Positions 47,665 through 60,000 of a stretch of 60,000 nt of DNA are shown here, one piece after another. Made by a program: the position numbers and the translations under genes. The DNA lies in the NCBI GenBank assembly GCA_914767715.1, contig OU612067.1:19289001-19349000 (forward strand), in the 5' to 3' direction. Origin of the DNA: Membranipora membranacea (Eukaryota; Bryozoa; Gymnolaemata; Cheilostomatida; Membraniporidae). Every line of letters begins with the position of its first letter. The first letter of the stretch is position 1. The notes beneath the pieces are model-generated. The model ran no database searches, was not told the DNA's origin, and saw nothing but the letters and a program-made list of their open reading frames with translations.

Positions 47665-50173
47665 GAGTAAAGCTCTTGTTATTTGTTTTTTTTTGCGCAT
47701 TCTCAATTCTTGCGCTGCTGTACTCTGAAGTTTAAGTTTAATTTTGCATCCGATATCATATTGGTTATAAAAGTGAATTCTTACAATGTTATTGTGTTTT
47801 TTTTATATTAACATGTCTGATCACTTCTGATGGTTTGAAAAGTAGTCACTAGTTAATCCAGGGCTAGAGTTGACTAAAGCAGTTAGGATTAGTTTTGTGG
47901 AGACATAAATCTATCTGTAGTTTATTAACATTTACATGATACATACTTATTTATCAATTAGACTAGCCTGCCAATATGTCATGCTGTGACTGCTGTGACT
48001 GCTGTCCCATGCTGACTTGGACAGGTTATTCTCAATCCTTTTACCATTCACATTTCCTTTCACCATTCAGATTCAATGTCAACAGCATGCTGACTGGATA
48101 TATCATGATGGATAAAATCAATTGATCGGTTGACCCGTAGTCTGAGCCCCCCAAACTTTTGCCCCTCGTCCGACGGCCCCTCGGGTGAGAGAAAGTCTGA
48201 GAACAATGCAGGATCTTGCTGGATTTGTCTGCCCTTGAGTGTTATAAGTTAATCAAGGGGAGCACTAAAACTGCAATATCTATTGATTTCTATTGATGCC
48301 ACCTACTATATTGCTCCAGGTATGAGAGTTTTCCAGTCAGACTCTGGGAAAAGCAGCCTCATGTTTGGGAAATACCCATGAGCAGAGATATTCACTGCCA
48401 AATAGTGAAGAAAATGTCAGCCAGGATTTCTTTCATTTTGAATAAGGGCGGTCATTCATGACATTGACAAAAGGTCATACAATGTGTATTATTGGACCCT
48501 AGGCTATATGAAGTAAGATTAATGTAGAAGTAATGAGAGGAAAAATCCAACCAAATCCTGCATAGTGCATAGACTAGTTGACCCGTAATGTGTCTCGTCT
48601 ATGGGTTGATCTATCATCTTATAATTATAAGAGGGCAGACAAGTCTTAGCAGTTTGGAAAACGAATATTGTCGAACTGAGAACCAGAACGACAGAATGTG
48701 TTTCCTATCCCAATCTCTCTTCCCAAATGTCGTGATACATAAAATCGAAGACCGCGACTTCATAGGTCGCTCCATGAGGAAATCAAAGAGTGTTTTAAAT
48801 TAACCAGAATAATTTTCTTGACAATTTTTATTACAAACAGCCATGAACTGATCCCCCCCCCCCCCACCAGTTTTATGGTATTAATACCGTTGATGAAGCT
48901 TTGGATTACATTTTAAACAACTCTACACTATATTTAATGGCAAGTACTGTCACGTTTGCTTTTGATGATGGTTGGGCATGGAAGGGAACAATTGCCGCAG
49001 GGTACTAATTTCTTGCTGTCTGACACCTAGTCTTATTGTACGACTAGTAGATAACTAGCAGAAACCAGCATAAACTTACCAAAAACCTGAGCATTACAGG
49101 TCGTGGGAACTTTTTCTCTGTAGAACCATACAGAATGTGCGAGCTCCCTCCTCATGGCATATGCAAGCCTAAGCAGCAATCCCCAATGTTAGGATAAAGC
49201 CAATGATTTTCTATCTGGTACATTTCTAACATCCTGGAAGATTTGAGGAACAGAAAATACAAGCTAAGGTCTTAAAACTACATTACATAACGGTGCTGCT
49301 ACCGGATTTTACAGAAAATAATCAGGTAGAAAAATCTCATGTTCAACAAGTTTCCTATTCACATTACCCATGTCATGCAATGCAAGCCAAGATAAATTGT
49401 AAATAAGTTTGTGACACAGCACGGCAAGATGAAAATAAAAAATCCAAGAGCACAACAATATCGCTGATTGCGATTCTCAAGTCTGCTAATGCTAATCATC
49501 TGAGCCAGGATTTAATAGCCATCTGCATTAAACAATGCTAACTACATCCAGCAATAATTGCGGCTGATAGCTTAATATCCAAAGAAAGCTGACATTCTTT
49601 ATAACATGATGTTGCTGAAGTGCAACCAAACCTACACTGGAAGCAGGGCATCACAACACACAATAAACTCCACATTGAATATAGCCAACCGATTACCAGG
49701 CCACAATTACCGATAAGTTGAGCAAAACATACTCTACTGTCGTCAAGCCCCCACCTCAAGGGACCCCTTACACCTATGAAGCAAACACAGCCACAGCTAC
49801 CCATGGAGTTCGAGACTTATGAGATTTGTGGATCTTGTTATAATGATGCAGCGAGGAGTTAGTTGCAGTAAGTAACAAAATTTGGTGTATAAAGGTTATG
49901 ATACCAACGCTGCCGAGTTTGGATACTTTATATATCATAGGGAGGCTTTTCAAACGGTGATTCTTTCAGCATGACGTCATGTCATGGCGTTGTAGTAAAC
50001 GAAAATGATTAGCTAGTCACAATTGTGCTATTGGTAAAACATCCACACCAGCAACCTCCGTCAGCTGTAAGGCAACACTCACTCTTCCTTCCTCCACTGT
50101 CGTCGTGGAAACCAAATTGTCTTTTACAACCAATGTGTGGTTGTAAACACAGCAGAGCCACTGCAGCCGATGA
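47665..50173. other. Intergenic region, no gene recognised
   Basis: About 2.5 kb between repeat copies 3 and 2. It has short open frames (for example 48588-48803 plus and 49538-49804 minus) without splice context or recognisable family, and a poly-C run near 48850. I see no convincing gene. Confidence 0.5.
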
Positions 50174-50194
50174 TACAAAGTAAGGCATGTTCAT
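50009..50194 (-). CDS. Possible small cysteine-rich secreted peptide
   Basis: Minus-strand open frame of 61 codons beginning MNMPYFVSSAAVALLCLQ, a hydrophobic signal-peptide-like start, followed by a Cys-rich tail with ECC and GCWCGC and a stop. The first codons lie inside repeat copy 2 and the rest outside it, so the frame crosses the repeat border. It could be chance; there is no homologue I recognise and no splice evidence. Confidence 0.2.
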   Translation of the reverse strand: MNMPYFVSSAAVALLCLQPHIGCKRQFGFHDDSGGRKSECCLTADGGCWCGCFTNSTIVTS

Positions 50195-50727
50195 AAGGCC
50201 CGTAGTCCAAAGGGAGGTGGGACGCTCTAACTCCCTTAGACCACTCAATAGAGAGGCATCAAAATGTTGAAATGGAACTTTCCAAGTCAGAATCAGCTCA
50301 TTTGGGACGTCCATTTGCTATTTGTGTCATTACAACGCTTTGGAGGCTGGGGATTGGCACCCAATTCGGTGTTACTTCAAACCCTCAATAGACGGCTGCC
50401 AATGCTAGTTTGAATATGAGCATGTGTGGTGGTGACTGAGGATACCAACTAATCTGAATCTAATACACTAACAATAATCCAGTAAACATTTCACTTACAT
50501 CTAGTAAGCTATATATGGTCCTTTAAAAAGTGAACCAATCTACACCTTTCAATAATAATGTAGACCAATAAGCAGCCTGTTGCACCCCTCCTCAAAGCAA
50601 AGTGAATCAATTAACAAAACAACTACATATGTGCATAGAGACTATAAATTAGACTTGCTTATGTTTTCCGTGATAGAAGAGAGTGTTTGTATTCTCAATG
50701 CCAGCATGTTCTATTTTGTTTTGTGAT

Positions 50728-52007
50728 GAGCGGGAGTTGCTCGTCCATCTGGAGTAAGTATAAAACCAATCTAGGTATTAATCTGACGGTAAAAGAGCAA
50801 TGAGTTCCCCACTTTGTTAATTTTTTCCCATTTTTTTTAATTTTTGTTTTTTTTCAAGTCAGCATAATTACCCTGCTGGTTATCTCAGGATATCAATGTT
50901 CTAGAATTTGAACAAGGTCAACTTGGGCTCTAACAAGGTCGAGTTTGAAACAATTCGGACAATCTTTAAGATTTTGAATGCTGCCGTTTTTATTGGAAAA
51001 GTGATCCCCGTTAAAAAGAACGCTGAAGGGCAAAATGTTTTGGCACTAAATGTTAAACATTTTGCCCAAAGTGATTTAGACTGCCAAATGAAGTATTAAA
51101 AAAAAAACCGGTTTCCAGTTGTGTGATGAACAGGAGTTGCTTGTCCATTTGTGGTAAGTTTGAAACCAGTCTAGTTATTATTCTGAGCGTAAAAGAGCAA
51201 TGAGTTCCCTCCTTTGTTCATTTTTTCCCCATTCTTTTAATTTTTCGTTTTTTCAAGTCAGCATAATTACCCTTCTTATTATCTCAGGTTATCTATATTC
51301 TAGAATATGAGCAAGGTCAATTTGGGCTCTAACTGGACCAGTGGCGTATATTACCACTCACGGCCCACGGATTTCCGTGAGTGGCTGAATAGCTCAGTGT
51401 GTAGAGTGTCCGCCTTATAATCACTATTAATAAGACGGTTGTGGGTTCCAATCCCATCAAGGTCAGTTTTTTTTCAAATGGGTGCTTTATAACTGGAGCA
51501 TTTTTACCGTAATCTTCTTCTGCTATTGAGTTGTTTTCTGAAAGTACCCAACAGCTCAGTGAGCTATTGAAATACCTCTCTGCTTGCACTATTTTGCTAC
51601 CGATATGCAAAAATTTCCGTGGTGGGAGGGCGCTTAAGCGCCCCTCCCACACCCTCCCCGCCACGCCTACGGCTCATCTCTGAAAAGTCAGTGAGTGAAA
51701 TTTTTTTGAATATACGCCCCTGAACTGGACCTAGTTTGATAAAAGTCAGAGAACTTCTAATTTCTGAATGCTGCCGTATTTTATTGCAAAAGTGACCGTA
51801 GTTAAAAAGAATGCTGACGGAGAACGAAGAGCCGCAGATCCAAACGGTTTCCAGTTATATGTTGAGCGGGATAATTATGACCTGCAGAATCAGATTTTAG
51901 ATGCTTTTGTTTTTTTTCAGCTCTTTCCTTTTTGCAGCGATTTTTGGCAAATGAAAATATCTAGCAATAAACTGTCAAAACCTATCCACCCAATTAGATA
52001 TATGTGA
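50728..52007 (+). pseudogene. Coding-like relic in repeat copy 2
   Basis: Counterpart of 552-1404. The first unit is open here for 63 codons (50908-51099: MNKVNLGSNKVEFETIRTIF, then VKKNAEGQNVLALNVKHF). The second unit is split by the hAT-like insertion and reads VTVVKKNADGERRAADPNGF onward. GTAAGT-type donors follow the CDE(R/Q)ELLVHL segments (CTGGAGTAAGT and TGTGGTAAGT). Probably decayed duplicated exons of an unknown gene. Confidence 0.3.
51339..51722 (+). mobile_element. Non-autonomous hAT-like element with tRNA-like head (384 bp)
   Basis: Terminal inverted repeats CAGTGGCGTATATT and AATATACGCCCCTG (one mismatch) are flanked by identical 8-bp copies of AACTGGAC (51331-51338 and 51723-51730). 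The empty site is seen in repeat copy 1 near 1165-1172, with one AACTGGAC. TIR sequence and 8-bp duplication fit the hAT superfamily. Inside the left end is a tRNA-like stretch: TAGCTCAGTGTGTAGAG (A box) and GTGGGTTCCAATCCCAT (B box). No transposase; the minus-strand frame with GLEPTT is only the reverse of the tRNA-like part. Confidence 0.9.
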
Positions 52008-54406
52008 AAGATAGGAAGCTGCCACTGGACTCCAATGAGAAATTCTCTATTCATTTGCAAGACCCCAACGAAGCAGATACTTTTTTTATTTGAAAGGGAC
52101 TTTTTTTGCAAAATGAGAGACAAGTCAATGATCAATGAAGAATTAAAGACGGTTCGCAATTAACTTCAGATGGAAAGCAGTAGGAATCTTGCAGAGAGGA
52201 AACGATTCATACATATTTCATTCAAATTCATCTGCAAATAATGATGATGTCACTGGAATGAACTTATGCAGTACTTTATGTTTGATCAATAAGTTCTACA
52301 GTCAGTCAGAGTCAAACTTAGTTACAAATTGCCAGTTCAGCATCAATTGTATTCATACACATTATATTGAGAGAAATGGAAAACCAATCACGTCTTTAGG
52401 TTCTGTATTCATACATTTGATCTTTACCTGATAGGTAAGTCTAACTGCGGCACGATGAGTTCTCTGTTGTTGCAATGGGTCATTATCGGGATTATGTCAT
52501 AAATACTGTCAACTGTCTGTCAAAAAATTATAACTTATGTATTGACGCTGACGGATTATATCTGGTCATTTCTAGGTGAGTAAGTCAAGAACATCATTTC
52601 AGTCTGCTTCATTCAGTGATGAGCCTGACATGTAACTGCACTTTTATTTACACATCACCTTTTTATTGCATTCAGATCTCATTTTGAGCATAATATATAT
52701 TATCATCTTTGAAGCAATGAAAGTGATTGCCTCTTGGGTTAAGACACTTGGACCCATATTGTACTAATGCCCCAAACTTTACCGATCCCGCAGGCGACAT
52801 GGATATTATTTATATCGAAAAGGCAGAGGGGGTTCTTCTCAATATGTGTGTCGTGCTCACACACACTGTACCTCGGGTATCTTTAGTCTTGTTCTGCAAA
52901 GACCAGGGTAGGAAGAACGGTGGGTCAATTCCTAATCAGCTGGTGCCGTGTATGAACTGAACCTCAAAAATAGCAAGTCTGTCCCCTTAATCATCAGATC
53001 ACGCCTGAATGAATCATGTTATACAATATTATTCAGTAGGACATCTCTTAAAGTGCTTTCTATCGCTTCAATTCTTAAATATAAATTAACCTGGAAGCCC
53101 TGTGAAGATCAGGTCGATCTCACATGATTATTTCATCATTAGACCTGATCTCACTGGGAATTCCAGAAAAGTGCATTGTGGGATACGTATTGACAGGCCT
53201 CAACTCGTTGTCCCACACAGCAGTGTGAGATAAAGCAGTGTAGTTGAGAGGACAGGTTTTAGCCCCAAAGGTCATATCAATCAATAATTTGTTTTTTTTT
53301 AGTGTTGAGAATAGGAATCACTCATTTTGTGCTTTCCAACCGGACCACCTGATGTAGCAGCAACGCTAAGATTTGGGGTTGATGGCGGAATATTAATCAT
53401 GACAACAAGTGACATCATTACTGATTAAACACACCTCTGGCAGTTTACTATCCATTGAGAACTTACTTTGCGCAACTATCTTATCATCATTTGCTTCAAC
53501 ATTCAATTCCTTTCAACAATTCTTTATGATTTGATTATATATCTGAAGGTCAAGGCTAAGTTGATGCCGGGACTGAGTTGTTCAGGGAGAAGTAATAGGT
53601 GCCTATCCCCCAGCTTCAATTTTAATTTTTTTGTTTTAGTATCGTTTTAATAATGTATCAGGGTCATTGTCAGAAATTTTGGATGGTTATGCTGAGTTTT
53701 TAGGTGATTATGCATTGTCATTGTTAATTGGTCAAGTTCAGTTTGAAAATAAAATTCATATTTTTGTAAAATTGCAAAATTTTGATCCCACGTTGACAGT
53801 GATATGGAGTCAGCGCAAGACAACAGACAGCGGTAAATATATCCTAACTATACCTCCAATCAAGGTAAGACTAGCTCCAGGCCAGAAACTACAAAATGGA
53901 ATAATGCTTCTCAAAACTTATCTTTATAAACCTTTCATGCGAAGCTTTCCACAGAACAAAAATAATTTCAGATTTTGAACTCTGTCCATCTACCTTATTA
54001 TTATCTTTACTTAGCATAGACAAATTTTGTGTGAAGTAATAAATTTTTTTTGTCTGTGCTTGATAAAACAACAGTGCATATTTTTACGCTGAGGTCCATT
54101 TCCATATTAATTTCATATTGAATTGCATCATAATGCTTTTTTATCGGTTAATAGTTATTTTTCCTTTTGTATCTCGTGTAAACCACGTCATCTTACAGTC
54201 GAGTTTAGAGCAGGGCTGAAGATAAGCAGATTTTGGTTTGGCCGCCTGTCATACCAGAAACATCTTCACAAGGCTTTGCCTTTTCTTTCAACTGTTTAGC
54301 GTAATTCATCTCCATCATCCACTGCTGGAAACCCTTGTGTCAGTGTCCAAGTCCTGCATTTCAATTACATTACAGCCACTTACAGATGCCATATTTTCAC
54401 ACTTTT

Positions 54407-54567
54407 CTGTACTTCGATACCTTTCATGATGATAAACATAACACACCGTTTCACTTCTCAGCCTGGTCATTTTGCGAACAGTGAGAGTATCACTGCTCAC
54501 AAAATGACCAGGCTGAGAAGTGAAACGGTGTGTTATGTTTATCATCATGAAAGGTATTGAAGTACAG
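54407..54567. repeat. 161-bp hairpin in repeat copy 2
   Basis: Same inverted repeat as 3873-4033, preserved with no visible loss of pairing between arms. Confidence 0.85.
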
Positions 54568-57500
54568 TACAACAATCATATCAGATTTTCGAACACTGTC
54601 TATCTAGCTGAGCTCTCATAGACCTTACTCTCACCTTAACGGGGGTCTAACATGCTCCACTTCTGATATAAAAACATTAGAATCGCAGCATGAGTTTCCT
54701 CAGCTATTCTGTATTTATCTACCATAAATATAAAGTTTGATCAAACTTGCTAGAATTCAGAGTTGTGTCCCTCTACAATTCATCAGATTATCAGACTTAA
54801 CATAACAGACGTTATGTCTGAGCTCAAAACTTTCACGCATGTTAGAAATGACTGTTTTCATTCTGGTATTGCTGCGATTGATTATGCAAGATTCGAGGGT
54901 AACATTCGGGTGTCAGTATGACGCCCCAGTATAATCTGTTCCCATTATACTTGTGTGATGCTAAATTCTGGTACACCTTACAATAATTGAGTATGGATTT
55001 GGAAAAACACACAACACTTTGTGAACTCATAGTGCCTAGCTAGTTCATTAGCAGGCAAATTACTCCGATTTATGAGAAAACATGATTTTCTGTTTCTTAG
55101 CAGAATAAAATGTTACATCCTCTCTCTTATTCCAAACAGGGAAAAAAATTCAAGTTTCTATTTTCGAAAATGTGATAATCGAACAACCCCCAAATAGTTC
55201 TTAACACTTTTCCCTGCCAATGAGCAGCACAGCAGGAGAAATTATACATTTCCCCATTTGAGGGTATTGACGATAACTGGGAATGTTCTCAACTCGCTAT
55301 TTGGTTGCGAATTTTCTATGTTGCCGACTAACATTTCAAAGTTCATAATAATATTATGTCATCTATGCCATTTATTAATGTTCTGTGTTTAATATGTCTG
55401 ACAGTGGAAAAAATCCATTGGTTGGGCATAATCAAAAATCCAAGGAGAGAATTTACCTATGAGGATGAGAGCATCTAATATCACTAATGACAAGATCAAA
55501 GAATTCTAAGAACCCCTACCCAATATACTTTGGTTGAAATAAAGGGTCATACTAGAATATTTGAGCACGTCATAGCTCTATCTTTGTGTTCCTACATGCG
55601 CTCTCCTAACGGTGTCGGCAATGTATACCTGTTTTAGGGCGTTTATGCCAGAAGTCTGTTATCAAAAATTATTGATGTGATGACCATAACCAGTAGATTA
55701 AAGTTAAGCATTAACATAATTATAGCTTGAACAAGCTGTATTTCACCAATGATTGTCTTTTGTGTAAATTTGAGCACAATTAATTTATCAAGGCAGTGTT
55801 TGATATGCAGACATGCCAATGGTACGACAAATATTATCTCTATAGAAACTTTCCCTATCTTTTCACGAAAAAGAACAATCTCTAGGATTTCTAGGAGTTC
55901 TAAAACTGAAAAGTCACCACACCTGCAATGGGAAAATTTAACTTGTATATAGACAGAAAGTAAAAAGGTCAATTGGGCTTATTTTGGCGCCGTCGCTATG
56001 GAGCAGAGAAATTCTTATCTCATATCTAGAACAGAATCAATCCCTTTGGTAGCGCAGGGATATTAGTTACTCTGGAGCTACGCTAGAGGCATCTTGATTC
56101 ATTGCTCATAGATATTCAAGTATACCAAACATGTTTTAGATGTTAAGTCGAACCCACGTGGAAGAAGAGATTTATTATAGATTTTTGGGCTGTTCAAAAA
56201 CTGTTGGTACTTTGCTGGGCAGGTAACATCCATTTTACTTTTTCCAACAAGCTTCAAGGTACATACCCAGTTGTGGGCTAAAGTAAACCAACCCCTGTAT
56301 ATCCCATCCTATGCCTTGATTCAATAATTTCTATATTCGCATGCACAGTGACTGTTTTGGCAGCATAGATAGGTACAGTATGATCCCCATTGGATTAAAA
56401 TGCAAACTGATAGGCGATGTGAATTAATGATGTAAATAAACATTTGATTTTAGCTATCAGTCACATTGCATCCAATAATCTATCAACCGTGACAGATTCT
56501 TGGCAGTTGACATTGTGCTGGTATAACCTTATACAATGTAGTTATTAATGTCAGTGAATAAAAAGATGAACAACACTGAATCAGTTTCAGAGGTATTAGT
56601 AGGCAGTGATACACATACACATAGTTGGCATGTCAGCTTCTTTGGCTGGGGAAGCATAGTTGTGAAAACAACTGCGACAACATAGCCTGCTCAGCTTTGA
56701 AAACATCTCTGTTAGTACTAGTAGTGCCAGCATCTTGGCAATACAGGTACTCTGCTTGTAGTAGGTGAAAGCTGCAAAAACTAGAATTACATTTTGAGCG
56801 ACCCAGGAGCTAAGAGAAATGGATTAAACACTGTAGTAGATGACAGAGGTAAGTGAACTTCTACTTTGATCGTGATGTGGTTTAGAATATTATGGATTTG
56901 GCACTAGCTAGGCCAACAGGAACTCATAAGAGAATTTGATTACAATGTACAAAGTTCAGTATGAATCTCACACACCGACAAACTGATAGGCGATTAAATT
57001 GCAACTGATAGGCGATGTGAATTAATGATGTAAACAGACATTCCATTTTAGCTATCTGTCACATTGCATCCAATAATCTATCAACCGTGACAGATTCTTG
57101 GCAGTTGAAATTGTCCTAACATATCATTGTACTGTTAAATGTTTTTGAGGTTTATGAACAACATTGAATTAGTTTCAGAAATAATTTCGGCAGAGATACA
57201 CATGTGCAAAGTCCGCAGGTCAGCCACTTTGCCTAGCGAAGCATAGTTGTGAAAACAACAGTAATAGCATACACAGCTCAGCTTTGAAAACATCTTTGTA
57301 AGCAGTGTCAGCATCTTGGCAACACAGGTTTTCTGCTGCTGGGTGAAAGCTGCAAACAACTAGAATAACATTGTGAGTGACTCAAGGCAGCTAAGAGAAA
57401 TGGATTGACACTGGGGTAGATGACAGAGGTAAGTGAAATTCTACTTTGATGGTGATGTGGTTATGAATATTATGGATTGCTGTATGATGCTTTGACAATA

Positions 57501-57732
57501 GAAATATTTTGGCACTATCTAGGCAGCGATTCTCCCTGATCTAGGCAATGAACTGAAGGGAGTTCATTGATCTAGGCCCGATCTAGGTCACCAGGAACTC
57601 ATATTACATATTACAAATATATATTGCCATGAAGGACGTTTTGAAAATAATGGCAATGCCAACTTCAGTGAATGTAAGCACAAAGCTGCCTTACAGTCGG
57701 CCTTTGTCCGATATAGTTGGGATGATACGCAC

Positions 57733-57771
57733 CCTGTCTTGACAAGCCCCAACGAAGCTTGTCAAGACAGG
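57733..57771. repeat. Short hairpin in repeat copy 2
   Basis: Counterpart of 7159-7197; the 15-base arms are unchanged. Confidence 0.8.
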
Positions 57772-58706
57772 CTAGGATGATATAGTAGCTAGTAGAATTC
57801 AGATCATCAACAGGTGTTAGATCATGGCTGTGTTGATTAGACTATCGATAGTACTTGTATCCATGCTGAGTTTACTCAAGTTGAGCCCATCAGCCTTGTC
57901 AATGACATCTCAGGAGGCGTAGGTAGGCATCAAATGATCCACAGTTATCGTTATATATGTAATCAATCAATCTTCCGCCAAAGTAGTGAGGGCCAATTTA
58001 ATACTGTGAGGTTTTGTGGACGGATGTACTGAGACATAAAACTGTTTGAAATATTCCTCTAAAATTTGATTTGCTTGACTTGCTGGTTCCCTACAGGTCA
58101 CATGACTTTGGATCTCCCCCTGAGCCTACTTCCTTGTTTTAGCTAAACTTTAAGGCATAATTATACTAATGCGTATTCGTAGGCCGTAGACCGTAATAAT
58201 TCCAGAATACAGTCGTAATCCGTAATGCACTGGTGAGCACACTGCAACGTATACAGCCTTAATAGGTTTGGTTAACAAACACCAGATCAGTAAATGCAAG
58301 TGTGCTTTCGTGGGAACAAGAGGAGCAGTAGTGAATAGAGCGAAATAGAGATAGTGATATTTGAGTTTGTTCGGTCTTTAAAATTCTCCCGGAGTAACGC
58401 GGTTTGTGGGTAAGGAGAGTACGAGGCGGGAATCCCATGAGACAAGAGGGGAACCAGAACTCGAGACCTTGCTTTATAGTTCTAAATGTGATTAATTGCT
58501 CCATCAATCCTCATTCCAGTTATGTAATCTAACAGGATATTCTAATATCTCTGTTCTAACTGCTGACCTGTGACTTTATCAGTAAATAAACTAGAACTGA
58601 CAATATCAGAGACCACCGAAAAGGAGCAAAACTATTCGGCTCAGTTGGACAGATCATAGCTTAGTTCACTCATGGTTCACTGGTCAGAGTGAACATATAT
58701 ATATAC

Positions 58707-58782
58707 GATTCATTTGTCTGTATTCGGAGTTGCTCCCCTGTCCATTGGGGGAAAAACAACTCCGAATTTAGGCAAATGGATC
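58707..58782. repeat. 76-bp foldback, GATCCATTT family
   Basis: Arms GATTCATTTGTCTGTATTCG and CGAATTTAGGCAAATGGATC pair with a few mismatches around a short loop. The outer sequence resembles the arms at 24926-25010. Confidence 0.75.
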
Positions 58783-58804
58783 AATATTGATCTAGATTCT
58801 AGAG

Positions 58805-59543
58805 CATGGGTGGGCAACCTTTTTCTAAAAAAAAACCACATTTTACACAGGCTCAACACAATTAGGCGCAACATATCTTTCAGGTATAAAATCGGAACCG
58901 GAGTAACAACTATGTACAAACTAAAACAGATTTATTTGTAAAAGCTGTGGTATGTTGCAAGGAACTTCAGCTCAACAGAAATACTAATTTAAAAAATATT
59001 GTGAAGTTTTGCATGTGTATGGAAAAGGGCAGGGTGGGTGTGGGAGGGGTGCTGGCATCCCTCCGCAGTGGGGAAGTTTTTTGCAAATGCCTGTAAAATA
59101 AGATGCAATCTGGAACATTTCAGCGATAAAGCAGGAGCATTTGTAACATGAAAACTTGTTAAAACTCATCTGCATTTCTTGTTCAAGGTGACAGATTTGC
59201 TAAAAAATTTAATTACTATGATATTAACGAAAATTTTTATTCGAATTTCCAAAGGTCACCGTTCTGGGTTATTTTGAAAATAAAGCACTTGAAAAAGGAG
59301 TTAACACCAATACAGTTAAGATGATTATGTCTAGAAACCGCTTTGGAAGCTACATGCTTTATGGCCACTATTTTGATGAAATATATTGTGCCTACATACT
59401 TGAATATCAAGATTACAAAATGCGAGATGGGAATCGAAATTAATGTGTAATATATATCTTTTCAGGCATAAGGCAACAATCAGCCCGCAAAATATTGTTT
59501 ATAAGGCCGCACTGGAAAATAGGCCGCAGGTTGCCGACAGCTG
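58805..59543 (+). mobile_element. Decayed non-autonomous hAT-like element (739 bp)
   Basis: The left end CATGGGTGGGCAACCT and right end AGGTTGCCGACAGCTG are imperfect inverted repeats of the CAG-type hAT terminus containing GTGGGCAACC. They are flanked by TTCTAGAG (58797-58804) and ATCTAGAG (59544-59551), an 8-bp target duplication with one mismatch. The interior has no intact transposase frame. Confidence 0.75.
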
Positions 59544-59551
59544 ATCTAGAG

Positions 59552-60000
59552 GTACGCAGGACTTTTACTTCTACCCAATAGGAATTAGCGGTGTAAAATT
59601 CTAAAATCCGACAATATCTCACAAACGCAACTATGTCTGAGAATTAAACCCACAGCTTTTGTTGCAGCCCATTAGGTAATTGTTACTGAGACATAATTCA
59701 TCTCATGTCATGATATATTATGCTGCCTGGTAAAAAAAGAACTGTGGCAAGCTTTTAATGAATAGGAATATCTATGATTGGTGTTACATGTCACAAATAC
59801 AACGACACAACAAATTATACAGGCGATTTGGTCTAGATGAAAAATTAACATAATAAGGAGATTGCAATTGCCGCTATCTGAACTTATGACAGGCCGTACA
59901 TGGGCAGCTACTGTAAGAGAACTGAATAATAGTATAATCTGTGACAAGTTTGCATGAATGAATGAAAATAATAATAATATTTTAAACGCTTAGCCCAGGC
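59552..60000. other. Unannotated right edge of the window
   Basis: Only short open frames without splice context. No gene, RNA or repeat recognised. Confidence 0.5.

Larger units (their letters stand above)
50174..58590 (+). repeat. Large direct repeat, copy 2
   Basis: It matches window bases 1-8043 along its length, interrupted by a 384-bp hAT-like insertion at 51339-51722. Other differences are small: fewer copies of CCGTAGAC near 58190, loss of about 20 bases near 52520, and scattered substitutions. The homology ends after AGTAAATAAA at 58590, where copy 1 continues into the upstream sequence of the caspase gene and copy 2 into unrelated DNA. Confidence 0.9.

Noticed and set aside
51329-51664. 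111-codon minus-strand frame containing GLEPTT
   Set aside because: It is the reverse of the tRNA-like part and body of the hAT-like element.

Overview
The window is AT-rich nuclear DNA of an animal. Coding sequence is split into many short exons with GT-AG introns, and the intervening DNA is full of transposon relics, foldback elements and microsatellites. A gene for a CEP295-type centriolar protein and one for an LRR-Roc-COR-caspase protein point to a metazoan with centrioles, probably an invertebrate (a sponge, placozoan, cnidarian or similar lineage is plausible). The sequence alone does not fix the taxon.

Layout: (1) 1-8043 is one copy of a large repeat, reappearing in direct orientation at 50174-58590, with a shorter third copy at 45935-47664. 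It carries internal tandem duplications, hairpins and coding-like relics but no gene I can recognise. (2) 8127-18148, plus strand: a 17-exon gene whose exon phases all agree, giving about 1595 residues. The order is a short basic N-terminus, two LRR modules (the first with an exon array that has recently expanded), a Roc GTPase domain, a COR-like region and a C-terminal caspase-fold protease with His and Cys in place. (3) 18149-19533: short intergenic region; the two main genes converge here. (4) 19534-44181, minus strand: 30 phase-consistent exons (about 1653 residues) of a CEP295 homologue, with the conserved N-terminal coiled-coil blocks and a C-terminal ALMS motif; the exon with the start codon was not found. 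Its introns hold a truncated non-LTR retrotransposon, a long CA-rich minisatellite, several foldbacks, and candidate plus-strand exons of a possible nested gene. (5) 44182-50173: intergenic, with a 321-bp foldback and the third repeat copy. (6) 50174-58590: second full repeat copy, interrupted by a 384-bp hAT-like element with a tRNA-like head. (7) 58591-60000: a foldback and a 739-bp hAT-like element.

The most interesting object is the LRR-Roc-COR-caspase gene. One chain joins a sensor-like LRR array, a GTPase switch module and a potential executioner protease, the parts that inflammasome or apoptosome assemblies usually spread over several proteins. Its LRR exons are phase-symmetric and were duplicated recently with their introns; differences between them concentrate at the exposed positions of the LRR strands. 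That suggests a diversifying recognition surface, but its function is inference.
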